Source: an uncultured Pelagibacteraceae bacterium (GTDB lineage: Bacteria > Pseudomonadota > Alphaproteobacteria > Pelagibacterales > Pelagibacteraceae). From it: a stretch of DNA of 13,486 nt. A program made the position numbers and the translations under genes. Location: NCBI GenBank assembly GCA_902565325.1, contig CACFEM010000021.1:1-13486 (forward strand), written 5' to 3'. Below, piece by piece: positions 1 through 7,451 of the stretch. The notes under the pieces are model-generated. The model saw only the letters and a program-made list of their open reading frames with translations, ran no database searches and was not told the DNA's origin. The first letter of the stretch is position 1, and every line of letters starts with the position of its first letter.

Positions 1-2490
1 GATCAATCTTTTAGCTATGTCTTCTTCGGTAATCCCTGTTTCAGTTTTAATTGATCGAATATCAATAATACATTCATGAGCTACATTTCCGTTTGAGCCT
101 TTATAAAGAATTGGGTAATGATCTTTAAGTCTATGAGCAATATAATTTGCATTTAGTATTGCAATTTGAGTAGCTAATTTTAAACCCTCAGAACCCATCA
201 TTTTAATATACATCCAGGAAATTGATAAAATACTTGAACTTCCCCAAGGTGCTGCTGAAACTGCTCCTATTCCTGTAGTAGGTCCACAATCCTTAACAAC
301 TGGATGATTAGGCAAATAAACTTGTAAATGTCTTTTACATGCAATTGGTCCCATACCTGGTCCTCCACCACCATGTGGAATACAGAATGTTTTGTGTAAG
401 TTTATGTGACAAACATCTGGACCAAAATTTCCAGGTCTTGCTATACCAACAAGCGCGTTCAAATTTGCACCATCCATATAAACTTGGCCACCATGTTTAT
501 GAATTAACTCACATATATCTGTAATTTTTTCTTCAAATACTCCGTGAGTAGACGGATAAGTGACCATTAATGCTCCAAGATTTTCAGAATGCATTTCTGC
601 TTTTTTCTTTAAATCCTCAAAATCTACATTTCCTTCTTTGTCACAATCAACAACGACAACTTTCATTCCTACCATTTGTGCACTAGCAGGATTGGTTCCA
701 TGTGCTGAGCTAGGTATTAAACATATATTTCTGTTTTCTTCACCTCTATCTAAATGATATTTTCTAATAACCATTAATCCTGCATATTCTCCTTGGGCGC
801 CTGCATTTGGTTGAAGCGAAACACCAGAAAAACCTGTAATTGATCTCAGCCAATTTTTAAGATCAGTGAATAAATCTCTATATCCTTCCATCTGCTCAAT
901 AGGTACAAATGGATGAGGCTCTGCTAATTCTCTCCACGAAATAGGTATCATTTCTGCAGTAGCGTTTAATTTCATAGTACATGAACCAAGTGCAATCATA
1001 GTTCTATTTAAAGCTATATCTTTATCCTCTAACTTTTTTAAATATCTAAGCATCTCAGTTTCTGAGTGATATGAATTAAAAACAGGATGTTCTAAATATT
1101 TTGAAGTTCTTAATAAATTTTTTGGTAAATTAGGTAAACTTACTGTTGGATCCTCTTTTTTAATTGATTCAGCTGCATTAAAAATTTTCAACAATTGATT
1201 TACTCTATAAACATTTTTCTTTTCATCAAAAGAAACTGCCAACATTTCAGAATTTACTCTTCTAATGTTTACCTTTTGATCTAAAGCATTTTTATAAATT
1301 TGATCAGTTTTATCTTTTGTTACAATTGTAACTGTGTCAAAGAAATGATCTGAATAAATTTCATATCCAGATTGTTTCAATTTATCTGCAAAATTTTTAG
1401 CTAATTGAGAAACTCTCTCAGCAATAGTTTTTATTCCATCTGGTCCGTGGTAAATGGCATATGCGGCTGAAACAATTGCTAATAAAGCTTGTGCAGTACA
1501 AATATTACTTGTAGCTTTATCTCTTCTTATATGCTGTTCCCTAGTTTGTAATGATAATCTGTAAGCTTTGTTTCCATGTCTATCAACAGAGACTCCTACA
1601 ATTCTTCCTGGCATAGATCTTTTATATTCGTCTTTAGTTGCAAAGAAGGCTGCATGAGGTCCACCATAACCCATTGGAATTCCAAATCTTTGAGAACTTC
1701 CTACAGCAATGTCTGCTCCTAGTTCTCTAGGGGTTTTTAATTTAGCAAGTGCTAATAAATCACAAGCTAATATTGCTTTACCATTTTTTTTATGAATTTT
1801 ACTAATTGCTTCACTAGGATCTTTTATATCTCCTAAAGTTCCCGGATATTGTAATATACCACAAACTAAATCTTCCTTTAATTGATCTAATACTTCATCT
1901 TCATTTCCAACAAGTACTTTTAATCCCATTGGCTCTGCTCTTGTTTGAATTACATCTATTGTTTGTGGGTGACAATTTTCTGAGACAAAAACTAAATTAT
2001 TATCTTTTTTATTTAATCTATGACTTAATCCCATCGCTTCTGCAGCTGCTGTTCCTTCATCTAATAAAGATGCGTTTGCAATATCCATTCCTGTGAAATC
2101 AACTATCATTTGTTGGAAATTAAGCAGCATTTCCAATCTTCCTTGAGCTACCTCAGGTTGATAAGGTGTATAAGAAGTGTACCAACCTGGATTTTCTAAA
2201 ATATTTCTTAGAATTACATATGGAGTGTAAGTGCCATAATAACCCATCCCTATAAAATTAGAGTAAATTTGATTTTTTTTCGAAATTGCTTTTAATTTTC
2301 TTAATGCTTCATATTCTGAATTAGACTCTCCAATATTTAATTCATCTTTCAATTGGATCTTTTCTGGAACTGTACTTTTGATTAAATCATCTAGTGATTT
2401 AAAATTAAGTTCCTTAAGCATTTTATTTTGATCTTCATCTGAAGGTCCAATGTGTCTTTTTAAAAAATCTTTTTGAGAATTATGTAACAT
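1..2490 (-). CDS. gcvP: glycine dehydrogenase (decarboxylating), P-protein; C-terminus cut by window edge
   Basis: This is the PLP-dependent P-protein of the glycine cleavage system. It decarboxylates glycine and passes the aminomethyl group to the lipoyl arm of GcvH. The frame is open from the ATG at 2490 to base 1, giving 830 codons. The fused, single-chain bacterial form is usually about 950 residues, so roughly 120 C-terminal residues lie outside. The protein starts [17 protein letters not shown], matching the family's RHIGP N-terminus. Near residue 700 it has INLHKTFCIPHGGGGPG, whose Lys700 (codon 391-393) is the expected PLP-binding lysine, followed by the glycine-rich loop. I checked the frame at several internal points and saw no frameshift. 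The start codon shares one base with the gcvH stop (TAATG). An AAGGAGA Shine-Dalgarno lies at 2501-2507 inside the end of gcvH. It is the last gene of gcvT-gcvH-gcvP. Identity is very secure. Confidence 0.97.
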   Translation of the reverse strand, partial: MLHNSQKDFLKRHIGPSDEDQNKMLKELNFKSLDDLIKSTVPEKIQLKDELNIGESNSEYEALRKLKAISKKNQIYSNFIGMGYYGTYTPYVILRNILENPGWYTSYTPYQPEVAQGRLEMLLNFQQMIVDFTGMDIANASLLDEGTAAAEAMGLSHRLNKKDNNLVFVSENCHPQTIDVIQTRAEPMGLKVLVGNEDEVLDQLKEDLVCGILQYPGTLGDIKDPSEAISKIHKKNGKAILACDLLALAKLKTPRELGADIAVGSSQRFGIPMGYGGPHAAFFATKDEYKRSMPGRIVGVSVDRHGNKAYRLSLQTREQHIRRDKATSNICTAQALLAIVSAAYAIYHGPDGIKTIAERVSQLAKNFADKLKQSGYEIYSDHFFDTVTIVTKDKTDQIYKNALDQKVNIRRVNSEMLAVSFDEKKNVYRVNQLLKIFNAAESIKKEDPTVSLPNLPKNLLRTSKYLEHPVFNSYHSETEMLRYLKKLEDKDIALNRTMIALGSCTMKLNATAEMIPISWRELAEPHPFVPIEQMEGYRDLFTDLKNWLRSITGFSGVSLQPNAGAQGEYAGLMVIRKYHLDRGEENRNICLIPSSAHGTNPASAQMVGMKVVVVDCDKEGNVDFEDLKKKAEMHSENLGALMVTYPSTHGVFEEKITDICELIHKHGGQVYMDGANLNALVGIARPGNFGPDVCHINLHKTFCIPHGGGGPGMGPIACKRHLQVYLPNHPVVKDCGPTTGIGAVSAAPWGSSSILSISWMYIKMMGSEGLKLATQIAILNANYIAHRLKDHYPILYKGSNGNVAHECIIDIRSIKTETGITEEDIAKRLI

Positions 2491-2870
2491 TAGCTAGCAC
2501 TCTCCTTTGCAAATTTATCGTATTCTTCTTTGTTCATAAGATTATCCATTTCAGATTGGTCTTTCATTTTGAGTTTAAAAAACCATGCTGAACCCTCTGG
2601 ATCCTCATTAATTTTAGATGGATCATCTACGATAGCTTGGTTTGTATCTACCACCTCACCACTAACTGGAGTATAAACATCACTAGCAGCTTTCGTAGAC
2701 TCTACTACTCCTGCAGTACCATCTTTTTCAACATTAGATCCTTTTTCAGGAAGTTCTGCAAAAACGATGTCGCCAAGCATTTCTGTTGCATGTTTTGTAA
2801 TTCCTATTGTGGCTACATCTCCCTCCAAAGTAATCCACTCATGTTCTTTAGAAAATTTTACTTCACTCAT
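2490..2870 (-). CDS. gcvH: glycine cleavage system H-protein (lipoyl carrier)
   Basis: GcvH is the small soluble lipoyl carrier that shuttles the aminomethyl intermediate between GcvP, GcvT and the shared L-protein. It has 126 residues, the normal family length. The N-terminus [17 protein letters not shown] carries the family's HEW motif. The lipoylation site is in [14 protein letters not shown], with Lys60 as the modified residue. The tail contains the usual [14 protein letters not shown] stretch. The ATG overlaps the gcvT stop by one base (TAATG). A good AAGGAG ribosome site at 2878-2883 lies within gcvT, seven bases from the start, so it can start translation on its own as well as by coupling. 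No lipoyl ligase or L-protein gene is in the window. Confidence 0.98.
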   Translation of the reverse strand: MSEVKFSKEHEWITLEGDVATIGITKHATEMLGDIVFAELPEKGSNVEKDGTAGVVESTKAASDVYTPVSGEVVDTNQAIVDDPSKINEDPEGSAWFFKLKMKDQSEMDNLMNKEEYDKFAKESAS

Positions 2871-3973
2871 TAATTTACTCCTTTCACATAATTTTTTTTA
2901 TAAAATGGTAATGCACAAATACTTGCTGGATATTTTTTTCCTCTTACCTCAAGCAAAATTTTAGTATCAACTTTTGAAAACTCTTTATCAACATAACCCA
3001 TCGCTATAGGACCGTTTACACTTGGTCCGAACGTTCCACTAGTTATCTCACCAATTTTTTTATCTGAATCATTAAATATTTTAGTTTTTTCTCTTGCAAT
3101 CAGTCTACCTTCAGGCTTAATCCCTACTCTTATTTGACTTGCTCCATCTTGCATTTGGTTCATAATTTTTTTCGATCCAATAAAACCCCCATTTGATAAT
3201 CTAGATTTTGAGATTGCCCATCTAAGGTTTGCCTCAACTGGTGTTTTATTAATATCTAATTCGTGACCATATAAACATAATCCAGCTTCTAATCTCAAGG
3301 TATCTCTTGCCCCAAGTCCTATAAGTTGTGCTCCCTTTTCTATTAAATTTTCAACAAACTTTTCAGCTTTATCGTTAGAAATTGAAATTTCAAATCCATC
3401 TTCCCCTGTATAACCTGATCTTGTAACGAATAATTTTTGATTATCAGAATTAAACCAATTTCCTGTCATAAAATTTAGTTTATCAACTCCATTTATAATT
3501 GAATTTAAAATTTCAACAGATTTAGGTCCTTGAATTGCTACTAATGATCTATTGTTATCTAAATTCATTTTAAATTTTGAACCTAGTAAATTAGATAAAA
3601 TCTCAAAATCTTTATCTTTGCATGCAGCATTTAAAATAATTAAATACCCCTCCTCTATTTTAGTGATAATTAAATCATCATAAATTCCAGCATCTTGATT
3701 CATTAAAAAACTATACTTAGAGCAGTTTTGTTTTAGATTTTTTAAATCTAATGGAAAAATCTTTTCTAATTCTTCTGTTAAACTTTCATCACCATATATA
3801 AATAATTGACCCATATGAGATACATCAAATATTCCAGAATTCGATCTTGTGAATTTATGTTCTTCAATAATACCTTTGCTATACTGAATGGGCATTTCAT
3901 AACCAGCGAATTCAACAAACTTTGCGTGGTTACTTTGATGAAGCTTATTTAGCGATGTTTTTTTTATTTCCAT
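2870..3973 (-). CDS. gcvT: glycine cleavage system T-protein (aminomethyltransferase)
   Basis: GcvT transfers the one-carbon unit from aminomethyl-lipoyl GcvH to tetrahydrofolate, giving 5,10-methylene-THF and ammonia. At 367 residues it has normal bacterial length. Visible family motifs are [18 protein letters not shown] residues near 40-56, IYDDLI at 97-102 (carrying the conserved acidic residue near the folate site), [12 protein letters not shown] at 185-196, and [18 protein letters not shown] near 219-236. It is the first gene of the operon, directly behind the tandem glycine riboswitch. The chosen ATG at 3971-3973 gives the normal N-terminus (KTSLNKLH...), and the next in-frame Met is much further in. 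Only a weak Shine-Dalgarno (AAGAG at about 3980-3984) is present, and both it and the start codon fall in a helix of the riboswitch. Confidence 0.97.
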   Translation of the reverse strand: MEIKKTSLNKLHQSNHAKFVEFAGYEMPIQYSKGIIEEHKFTRSNSGIFDVSHMGQLFIYGDESLTEELEKIFPLDLKNLKQNCSKYSFLMNQDAGIYDDLIITKIEEGYLIILNAACKDKDFEILSNLLGSKFKMNLDNNRSLVAIQGPKSVEILNSIINGVDKLNFMTGNWFNSDNQKLFVTRSGYTGEDGFEISISNDKAEKFVENLIEKGAQLIGLGARDTLRLEAGLCLYGHELDINKTPVEANLRWAISKSRLSNGGFIGSKKIMNQMQDGASQIRVGIKPEGRLIAREKTKIFNDSDKKIGEITSGTFGPSVNGPIAMGYVDKEFSKVDTKILLEVRGKKYPASICALPFYKKNYVKGVN

Positions 3974-4058
3974 ATTAACTCTTCTGTGCCCCCTCTGTCT
4001 TGGTGCCTGAGAGATTTGCTCCTTCGGCGAGAATAATTCTCTTTCCAGAGTTAATATG
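3971..4058. repeat. 12-bp perfect inverted repeat embracing riboswitch aptamer II and the gcvT start codon
   Basis: CATATTAACTCT at 3971-3982 is the exact reverse complement of AGAGTTAATATG at 4047-4058. In the minus-strand RNA these form the closing P1 helix of the second aptamer, and the last three bases of its 3' strand are the AUG of gcvT. The AGAG that would serve as the weak ribosome site is in the same strand of the helix. Confidence 0.85.
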
Positions 4059-4131
4059 TACGGTCCTTTTGCCTGAGAGTTTCCGGGGTGGTTGCTCCTT
4101 CGGCGCTACAAAAGTAGTCTCTCCCGTATAT
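3971..4131 (-). ncRNA. tandem glycine riboswitch upstream of gcvT
   Basis: Reading the minus strand, two glycine aptamers follow each other. Each has the hallmark core GCCGAAGGAGCAA (centred near 4100 and 4022) followed by CTCTCAGGCA (near 4078 and 4013), the conserved glycine-binding sequences of this class. Aptamer I spans about 4131-4059; its P1 is ATACGG pairing with CCGTA at 4059-4063. Aptamer II spans 4058-3971 and also shows the conserved GACAGAGG element near 3998. Its P1 is a perfect 12-bp helix (3971-3982 with 4047-4058). No terminator hairpin with a U-run follows before gcvT, so control is most likely at translation. Glycine riboswitches on gcvT, and on other genes in SAR11, are established; the mode here is inferred. 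Confidence 0.95.
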
Positions 4132-4164
4132 AAATTTATAGCATATTTAAAATGTTTATGTGAA
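4128..4164 (-). promoter_or_regulatory. probable promoter of the riboswitch-gcvTHP transcript
   Basis: On the minus strand TTCACA (4164-4159, five of six to TTGACA) is followed after 18 bases by TATAAA (4140-4135, five of six to TATAAT). The predicted transcript start is near 4128, exactly at the 5' strand of aptamer I P1. TATGCT just upstream is an alternative -10. The fit to the RNA's 5' end is the best support; AT-rich DNA yields many chance matches. Confidence 0.5.
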
Positions 4165-4166
4165 AT

Positions 4167-5039
4167 TTATTTAGCGACCTTTTTGACAAGTAATGGAGAC
4201 AAAAACTGTATAACTACCGCTGTTATAACTACTGCTCCCCCAAAAAGCACTGTAAGTGGAGGGTTTTCGTTTGCAAACATCCATGCCCACATGGGTCCTA
4301 GAACAGCTTCGGTTAACATAATGATTCCAACAAATGCTGAAGGAGTTGATCTTGCTCCAATTGTTATAAGTATAAATCCAAGTCCAACTTGAAAAAATCC
4401 TGCAATAAAACCTAAAAAAATATCATTTGTTGAAACTAAAATACTCGGTGACATAAACAAACCTATTAGTGTTGCAAAAATTCCAGCAACCAATTGTAAA
4501 GGTATCATGTCAACTTTTGGATATTTTCTTACAATTAAAATTAAGATTGCAAATGATATCGGCATAATAAATGCAACTAAGTTTCCAGTCATTTGACCTG
4601 GTGTTAGTGAACTTCCCAACATTAAAATTATACCAGCTGCTGCTGTAATAATGCAAGTTAATGTAATTTTTGAAATTTTTTCTTTTAAAAATACATAACC
4701 AAAAATTACTAAAAACAAAGCTTGAGTTTGAATTATAAAGTTTGCATTAGCTACTGTTGTTTCATACATAGCAAATACATAGCTAGCAAATCCAATGGAT
4801 AAAATTATACCTCCAAATAAACCTGGAATTCCAGATTTATAAAGAGCACTAAAAATTTTTCCTTTGTAAGTAAAGATTAAAAAAATTGTAATTACTCCAA
4901 TAAAGAAAAGTGATCTCCAAAATAATATTTGCCAAAGTGTAGATCCGTCAAAAGATTTTACTATTAAACCACCAAAACTTAGTGCACAAGCTCCTAAAAA
5001 AACTAAAAAAGGACCTGGTATTTTTGATAAAAAATTCAT
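4167..5039 (-). CDS. DMT-superfamily (EamA-type) membrane transporter
   Basis: This is an integral inner-membrane protein of 290 residues. It has about ten hydrophobic segments in two EamA-like halves, the usual size and plan of the drug/metabolite transporter superfamily. The N-terminal half begins with GPFLVFLGACALSFGGLIVK and has the FWRSLFF turn typical of EamA proteins near residues 41-47. The second half includes VGLGFILITIGARSTPSAFV and ends in a short lysine-rich tail. Members export or import amino acids, nucleotides or other metabolites, and the substrate cannot be read from sequence. The ATG overlaps the pxpC stop by one base (TAATG) and has no Shine-Dalgarno, so translation is probably coupled to pxpC. 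This places it in the pxpBC operon and suggests a link to 5-oxoproline or glutamate handling, but that is inference. The 5' leader of the gcv operon begins within about 40 bases of its stop. Confidence 0.88.
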   Translation of the reverse strand: MNFLSKIPGPFLVFLGACALSFGGLIVKSFDGSTLWQILFWRSLFFIGVITIFLIFTYKGKIFSALYKSGIPGLFGGIILSIGFASYVFAMYETTVANANFIIQTQALFLVIFGYVFLKEKISKITLTCIITAAAGIILMLGSSLTPGQMTGNLVAFIMPISFAILILIVRKYPKVDMIPLQLVAGIFATLIGLFMSPSILVSTNDIFLGFIAGFFQVGLGFILITIGARSTPSAFVGIIMLTEAVLGPMWAWMFANENPPLTVLFGGAVVITAVVIQFLSPLLVKKVAK

Positions 5040-5983
5040 TAAATTTGTGATAGTAAATTTTGAGTTTCCATTTCATATAACTTAAATAAAGTCTCTGCAT
5101 CAGATAAATTAATCTCTTTAAATTTTATTTTTGAACCAGGAGACATCTGTACTAATCGATCATAATCGACACTAGCCACAACTCCAATTTTTGGATAACC
5201 ACCAATAGTACCATGATCTGAGAGCATTATTATTGGATTTCCGTCTGCTGGTACTTGGATTACACCTTTAATCAAACCCTCTGATTTTATGTTGGTATTC
5301 ACAATATTATCAATTTTAGGTCCCTCAAGCCTCATGCCCATTCTGTCTGAAAGTTTTGAAACAATAAATTCTTTCTCATAAAATATTTTTTTACCTTCTT
5401 CAGAAAAGTAATCAAAATTAGTGCCTTTGATCACCCTTATGTTTTCTATTTTGGTATTAATGTAATTAGTTTTTTTAATATCCTTATTTGAATTTATTTT
5501 TTTTAAATTAATTCTTTGCCCTACATCTAATTTTTTTCCATCATTAGATCCAATGTTTGCTTTTGTGTTTATGGAGCAACTATTCCATTGAAATTTTAAA
5601 TCGAGCTCTCCACCTAATGCTAAATATCCATAAACTGATTTATTTGTAGATATGATATTTATCTCATCTCCATTTTCAATTTGATAGCTTATGTAGCATT
5701 TGCCCTTAATTTCAGTATCTTTTTTTTTAATTGAAAAAATTACATCTCCAGTAACAGCAAAATTAATTTTTTCTCCTGAATACTTTATATGAGGACCTTG
5801 ATATGCAAACTCTATTACTGCAGAGTCCAAATTATTATTAACAAGTTTGTTAGCTATGAGATAATTTCTATTATCCATAGCACCACTAAAAGGGATACCA
5901 ATATGATAAAGATGATCCCTGCCTTTATCTTGAAAGGTGGTATTAATTCCAGGTCTGATTATATCTAAATAATTACTACTCAT
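5039..5983 (-). CDS. pxpC: 5-oxoprolinase subunit C (KipA / AHS2-type, biotin-dependent carboxyltransferase-like)
   Basis: PxpC forms, with PxpA and PxpB, the ATP-dependent 5-oxoprolinase that opens 5-oxo-L-proline to L-glutamate in the cytoplasm. The 314 residues match the family length. Recognisable are LDIIRPGINTTFQDKGR (6-22) with GIPFSGAMD (29-37), the usual IxxPGxxTTxQDxGR...GxPxSGAMD opening; LALGGELDL (121-129); SDRMGMRLEGP (212-222); and VPADGNPIIMLSDHGTIGGY (244-263). These are the hallmarks of allophanate hydrolase subunit 2/KipA proteins. The start overlaps the end of pxpB by eight bases (ATGAGTAG) with no evident Shine-Dalgarno, implying coupled translation. The related KipA and urea-amidolyase roles are less likely because pxpB and pxpA are adjacent and no urea carboxylase gene is seen. 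Confidence 0.93.
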   Translation of the reverse strand: MSSNYLDIIRPGINTTFQDKGRDHLYHIGIPFSGAMDNRNYLIANKLVNNNLDSAVIEFAYQGPHIKYSGEKINFAVTGDVIFSIKKKDTEIKGKCYISYQIENGDEINIISTNKSVYGYLALGGELDLKFQWNSCSINTKANIGSNDGKKLDVGQRINLKKINSNKDIKKTNYINTKIENIRVIKGTNFDYFSEEGKKIFYEKEFIVSKLSDRMGMRLEGPKIDNIVNTNIKSEGLIKGVIQVPADGNPIIMLSDHGTIGGYPKIGVVASVDYDRLVQMSPGSKIKFKEINLSDAETLFKLYEMETQNLLSQI

Positions 5984-6650
5984 TATAATTTTTGTACTGA
6001 TCTAAGGAAATTTCCTTGAAAATTACTATATCTCCTGGGTTAATTAGATTGGGTTTATCTTCTTTTGAACTATCAAAGATATCTAAAGGTGTATTTCCTA
6101 AAATATTCCATCCACCTGGGCTTTCAAATGTATAAATATTTGCAAATTGCTCAGTTAATGCAACTGACCCCTTGGGTACTTTTACTCTTGGAGTTTCTAA
6201 ACGTTGCGCTCGCATATTTTCATCTAAGTCACCAAGAAAAGGCATGCCAGCAATAAAGCCTGTCATGTAGCAGAAATATTCTTTATTTAAAAAATTCTCT
6301 AAAATTTTTTCTCTACTTAATTTTAATATTTTTTCTAATCTTTTAATATCCATAGAGAAATTTTCGTGACAACAAACTGGTATTTCCAATTTTTTGGAGT
6401 TTGTTTTTTTTGAATCTTCAATATTAATATTTTCTATAAATTTTTTAACTTCTTTAAAATTTGTTTTTTTTAGATCATAAGAAATAATTAATTTATTATA
6501 TGAAGGTGTTAAATTATTTATCCCTTCGAATTTTTTTTCTTTAATAGTTTTGAAATATTTTATAACTTTTGAATTAATTGATTTATTTACTTCATTACCA
6601 AAATCACAGTACAAAGCTGCGTCACCAAGATTTGATATATTTTTTATCAT
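5976..6650 (-). CDS. pxpB: 5-oxoprolinase subunit B (KipI / AHS1-type)
   Basis: PxpB is the partner of PxpC in the 5-oxoprolinase complex. It has 224 residues, normal for KipI/AHS1 proteins. The C-terminal signature is clear: GFIAGMPFLGDL (131-142), RLETPRVKVPKGSVAL (150-165) and ESPGGWNILGNTPLDIFD (176-193), ending in the usual NPGDIVIFKEI. The N-terminal half (1-90) is lysine- and asparagine-rich and less conserved. This is the first gene of its operon. Its ATG (6650-6648) is only 27 bases from the divergent pxpA start and shows no Shine-Dalgarno. A -10-like TATAAC at 6661-6656 would place the transcript start at about the ATG itself, so the mRNA may be leaderless. An alternative TATATT at 6692-6687 would give a leader of about 30 bases. 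Confidence 0.93.
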   Translation of the reverse strand: MIKNISNLGDAALYCDFGNEVNKSINSKVIKYFKTIKEKKFEGINNLTPSYNKLIISYDLKKTNFKEVKKFIENINIEDSKKTNSKKLEIPVCCHENFSMDIKRLEKILKLSREKILENFLNKEYFCYMTGFIAGMPFLGDLDENMRAQRLETPRVKVPKGSVALTEQFANIYTFESPGGWNILGNTPLDIFDSSKEDKPNLINPGDIVIFKEISLDQYKNYNE

Positions 6651-6654
6651 GACA

Positions 6655-6684
6655 TGTTATACTTAACATTAGAGACTATGGAAA
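6655..6684. promoter_or_regulatory. candidate bidirectional promoter for pxpA (+) and pxpB (-)
   Basis: Only 27 bases separate the two start codons. On the plus strand TG-T-TATACT (6655-6663) is an extended -10 box, giving a start near 6670, about eight bases before pxpA; a distant TTGATA sits at 6632-6637. On the minus strand TATAAC (6661-6656) lies 17 bases from TTTCCA (6684-6679), giving a start at about 6650, the pxpB ATG. Both use the same TATA core (6658-6661). This is a pattern reading with no experimental support. Confidence 0.45.
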
Positions 6685-7451
6685 TTAATATAAATTGTGA
6701 TTTAGGTGAAAAATCAAAACATCATTCAAATAAGTATGATCCAGATTTGCTAGAAATAGTTAATTCTGCAAATGTCGCATGTGGCTATCATGCGGGTGAT
6801 GATGAAACGATGAATCAAGTAGTTCAAATTTCAAAAAAAAATGGTGTTAGTATTGGGGCGCATCCGTCATTTAATGACCCTGAAAATTTTGGAAGGCAAA
6901 GAATGGATCTTTCACCTAATGAAGTAAGGCAATTAATTATTGATCAATACGAAATTCTTCAAAAAATTGCTCAAGATTATGGAGAGAATGTTACTCACAT
7001 AAAACCACACGGAGCTTTAAATAATATGGCTTGTGAGGATATAGATTTAGCTACTACTTTAGCAAAAGCTATAAACGAGATTAGTAAAGATTTAATTTAT
7101 TTGGTTCCTACAGGATCTAAAATGGAAGAAGCAGCTAAAAAACTAAACATGCGTATAGCTTGTGAAATATTTGCTGACAGAAATTACGAAGATGATGGGA
7201 ATTTAGTTTCTAGAAAAAAACCACATGCTCTTATTACTGATCCAGAAGAAGCTAAAAAACACGTATTAAATATGGTAAAAAATCAGTCACTTAATTGTCA
7301 CAGTGGAAAGCAGATACCTTGTGAAATTGACTCTGTATGCATACATGGAGATAATACGAGTTCGCTAGCTACTGCAAAATCTATAAAAAAAAATTTAGTA
7401 GATAACGGACTAACTTTAAAACCTTTAATTGAAATGGAGAAATTTAGATAA
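6678..7451 (+). CDS. pxpA: 5-oxoprolinase subunit A (LamB/YcsF family)
   Basis: PxpA is the third 5-oxoprolinase subunit and acts with PxpBC to hydrolyse 5-oxoproline to glutamate. I place the start at the ATG at 6678, not the in-frame ATG at 6654. From 6678 the protein begins MEININCDLGE, the standard LamB/YcsF N-terminus, and is 257 residues long, the normal size. The upstream ATG would add eight unusual residues and lies inside the likely promoter. Further motifs are NVACGYHAGDDETM, GAHPSFNDPENFGRQ, HIKPHGALNN and EIFADRNYEDDGNLVSR, all classic for the family, plus the C-terminal VCIHGDN. It is transcribed away from pxpBC rather than with them. Its stop overlaps the next start by one base (TAATG). 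Confidence 0.94.
   Translation: MEININCDLGEKSKHHSNKYDPDLLEIVNSANVACGYHAGDDETMNQVVQISKKNGVSIGAHPSFNDPENFGRQRMDLSPNEVRQLIIDQYEILQKIAQDYGENVTHIKPHGALNNMACEDIDLATTLAKAINEISKDLIYLVPTGSKMEEAAKKLNMRIACEIFADRNYEDDGNLVSRKKPHALITDPEEAKKHVLNMVKNQSLNCHSGKQIPCEIDSVCIHGDNTSSLATAKSIKKNLVDNGLTLKPLIEMEKFR

Noticed and set aside
339..757. Two plus-strand open frames (61 and 65 codons)
   Set aside because: They lie wholly inside well-supported gcvP on the other strand, have no ribosome site and encode no recognisable motif.
4000..4392. 130-codon plus-strand frame
   Set aside because: It runs antisense through the glycine riboswitch and the end of the EamA gene and is explained by those features.
6654..6677. 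Upstream ATG as the pxpA start
   Set aside because: It falls inside the likely promoter and adds eight residues before the standard MEININCDLGE N-terminus; the ATG at 6678 fits the family.
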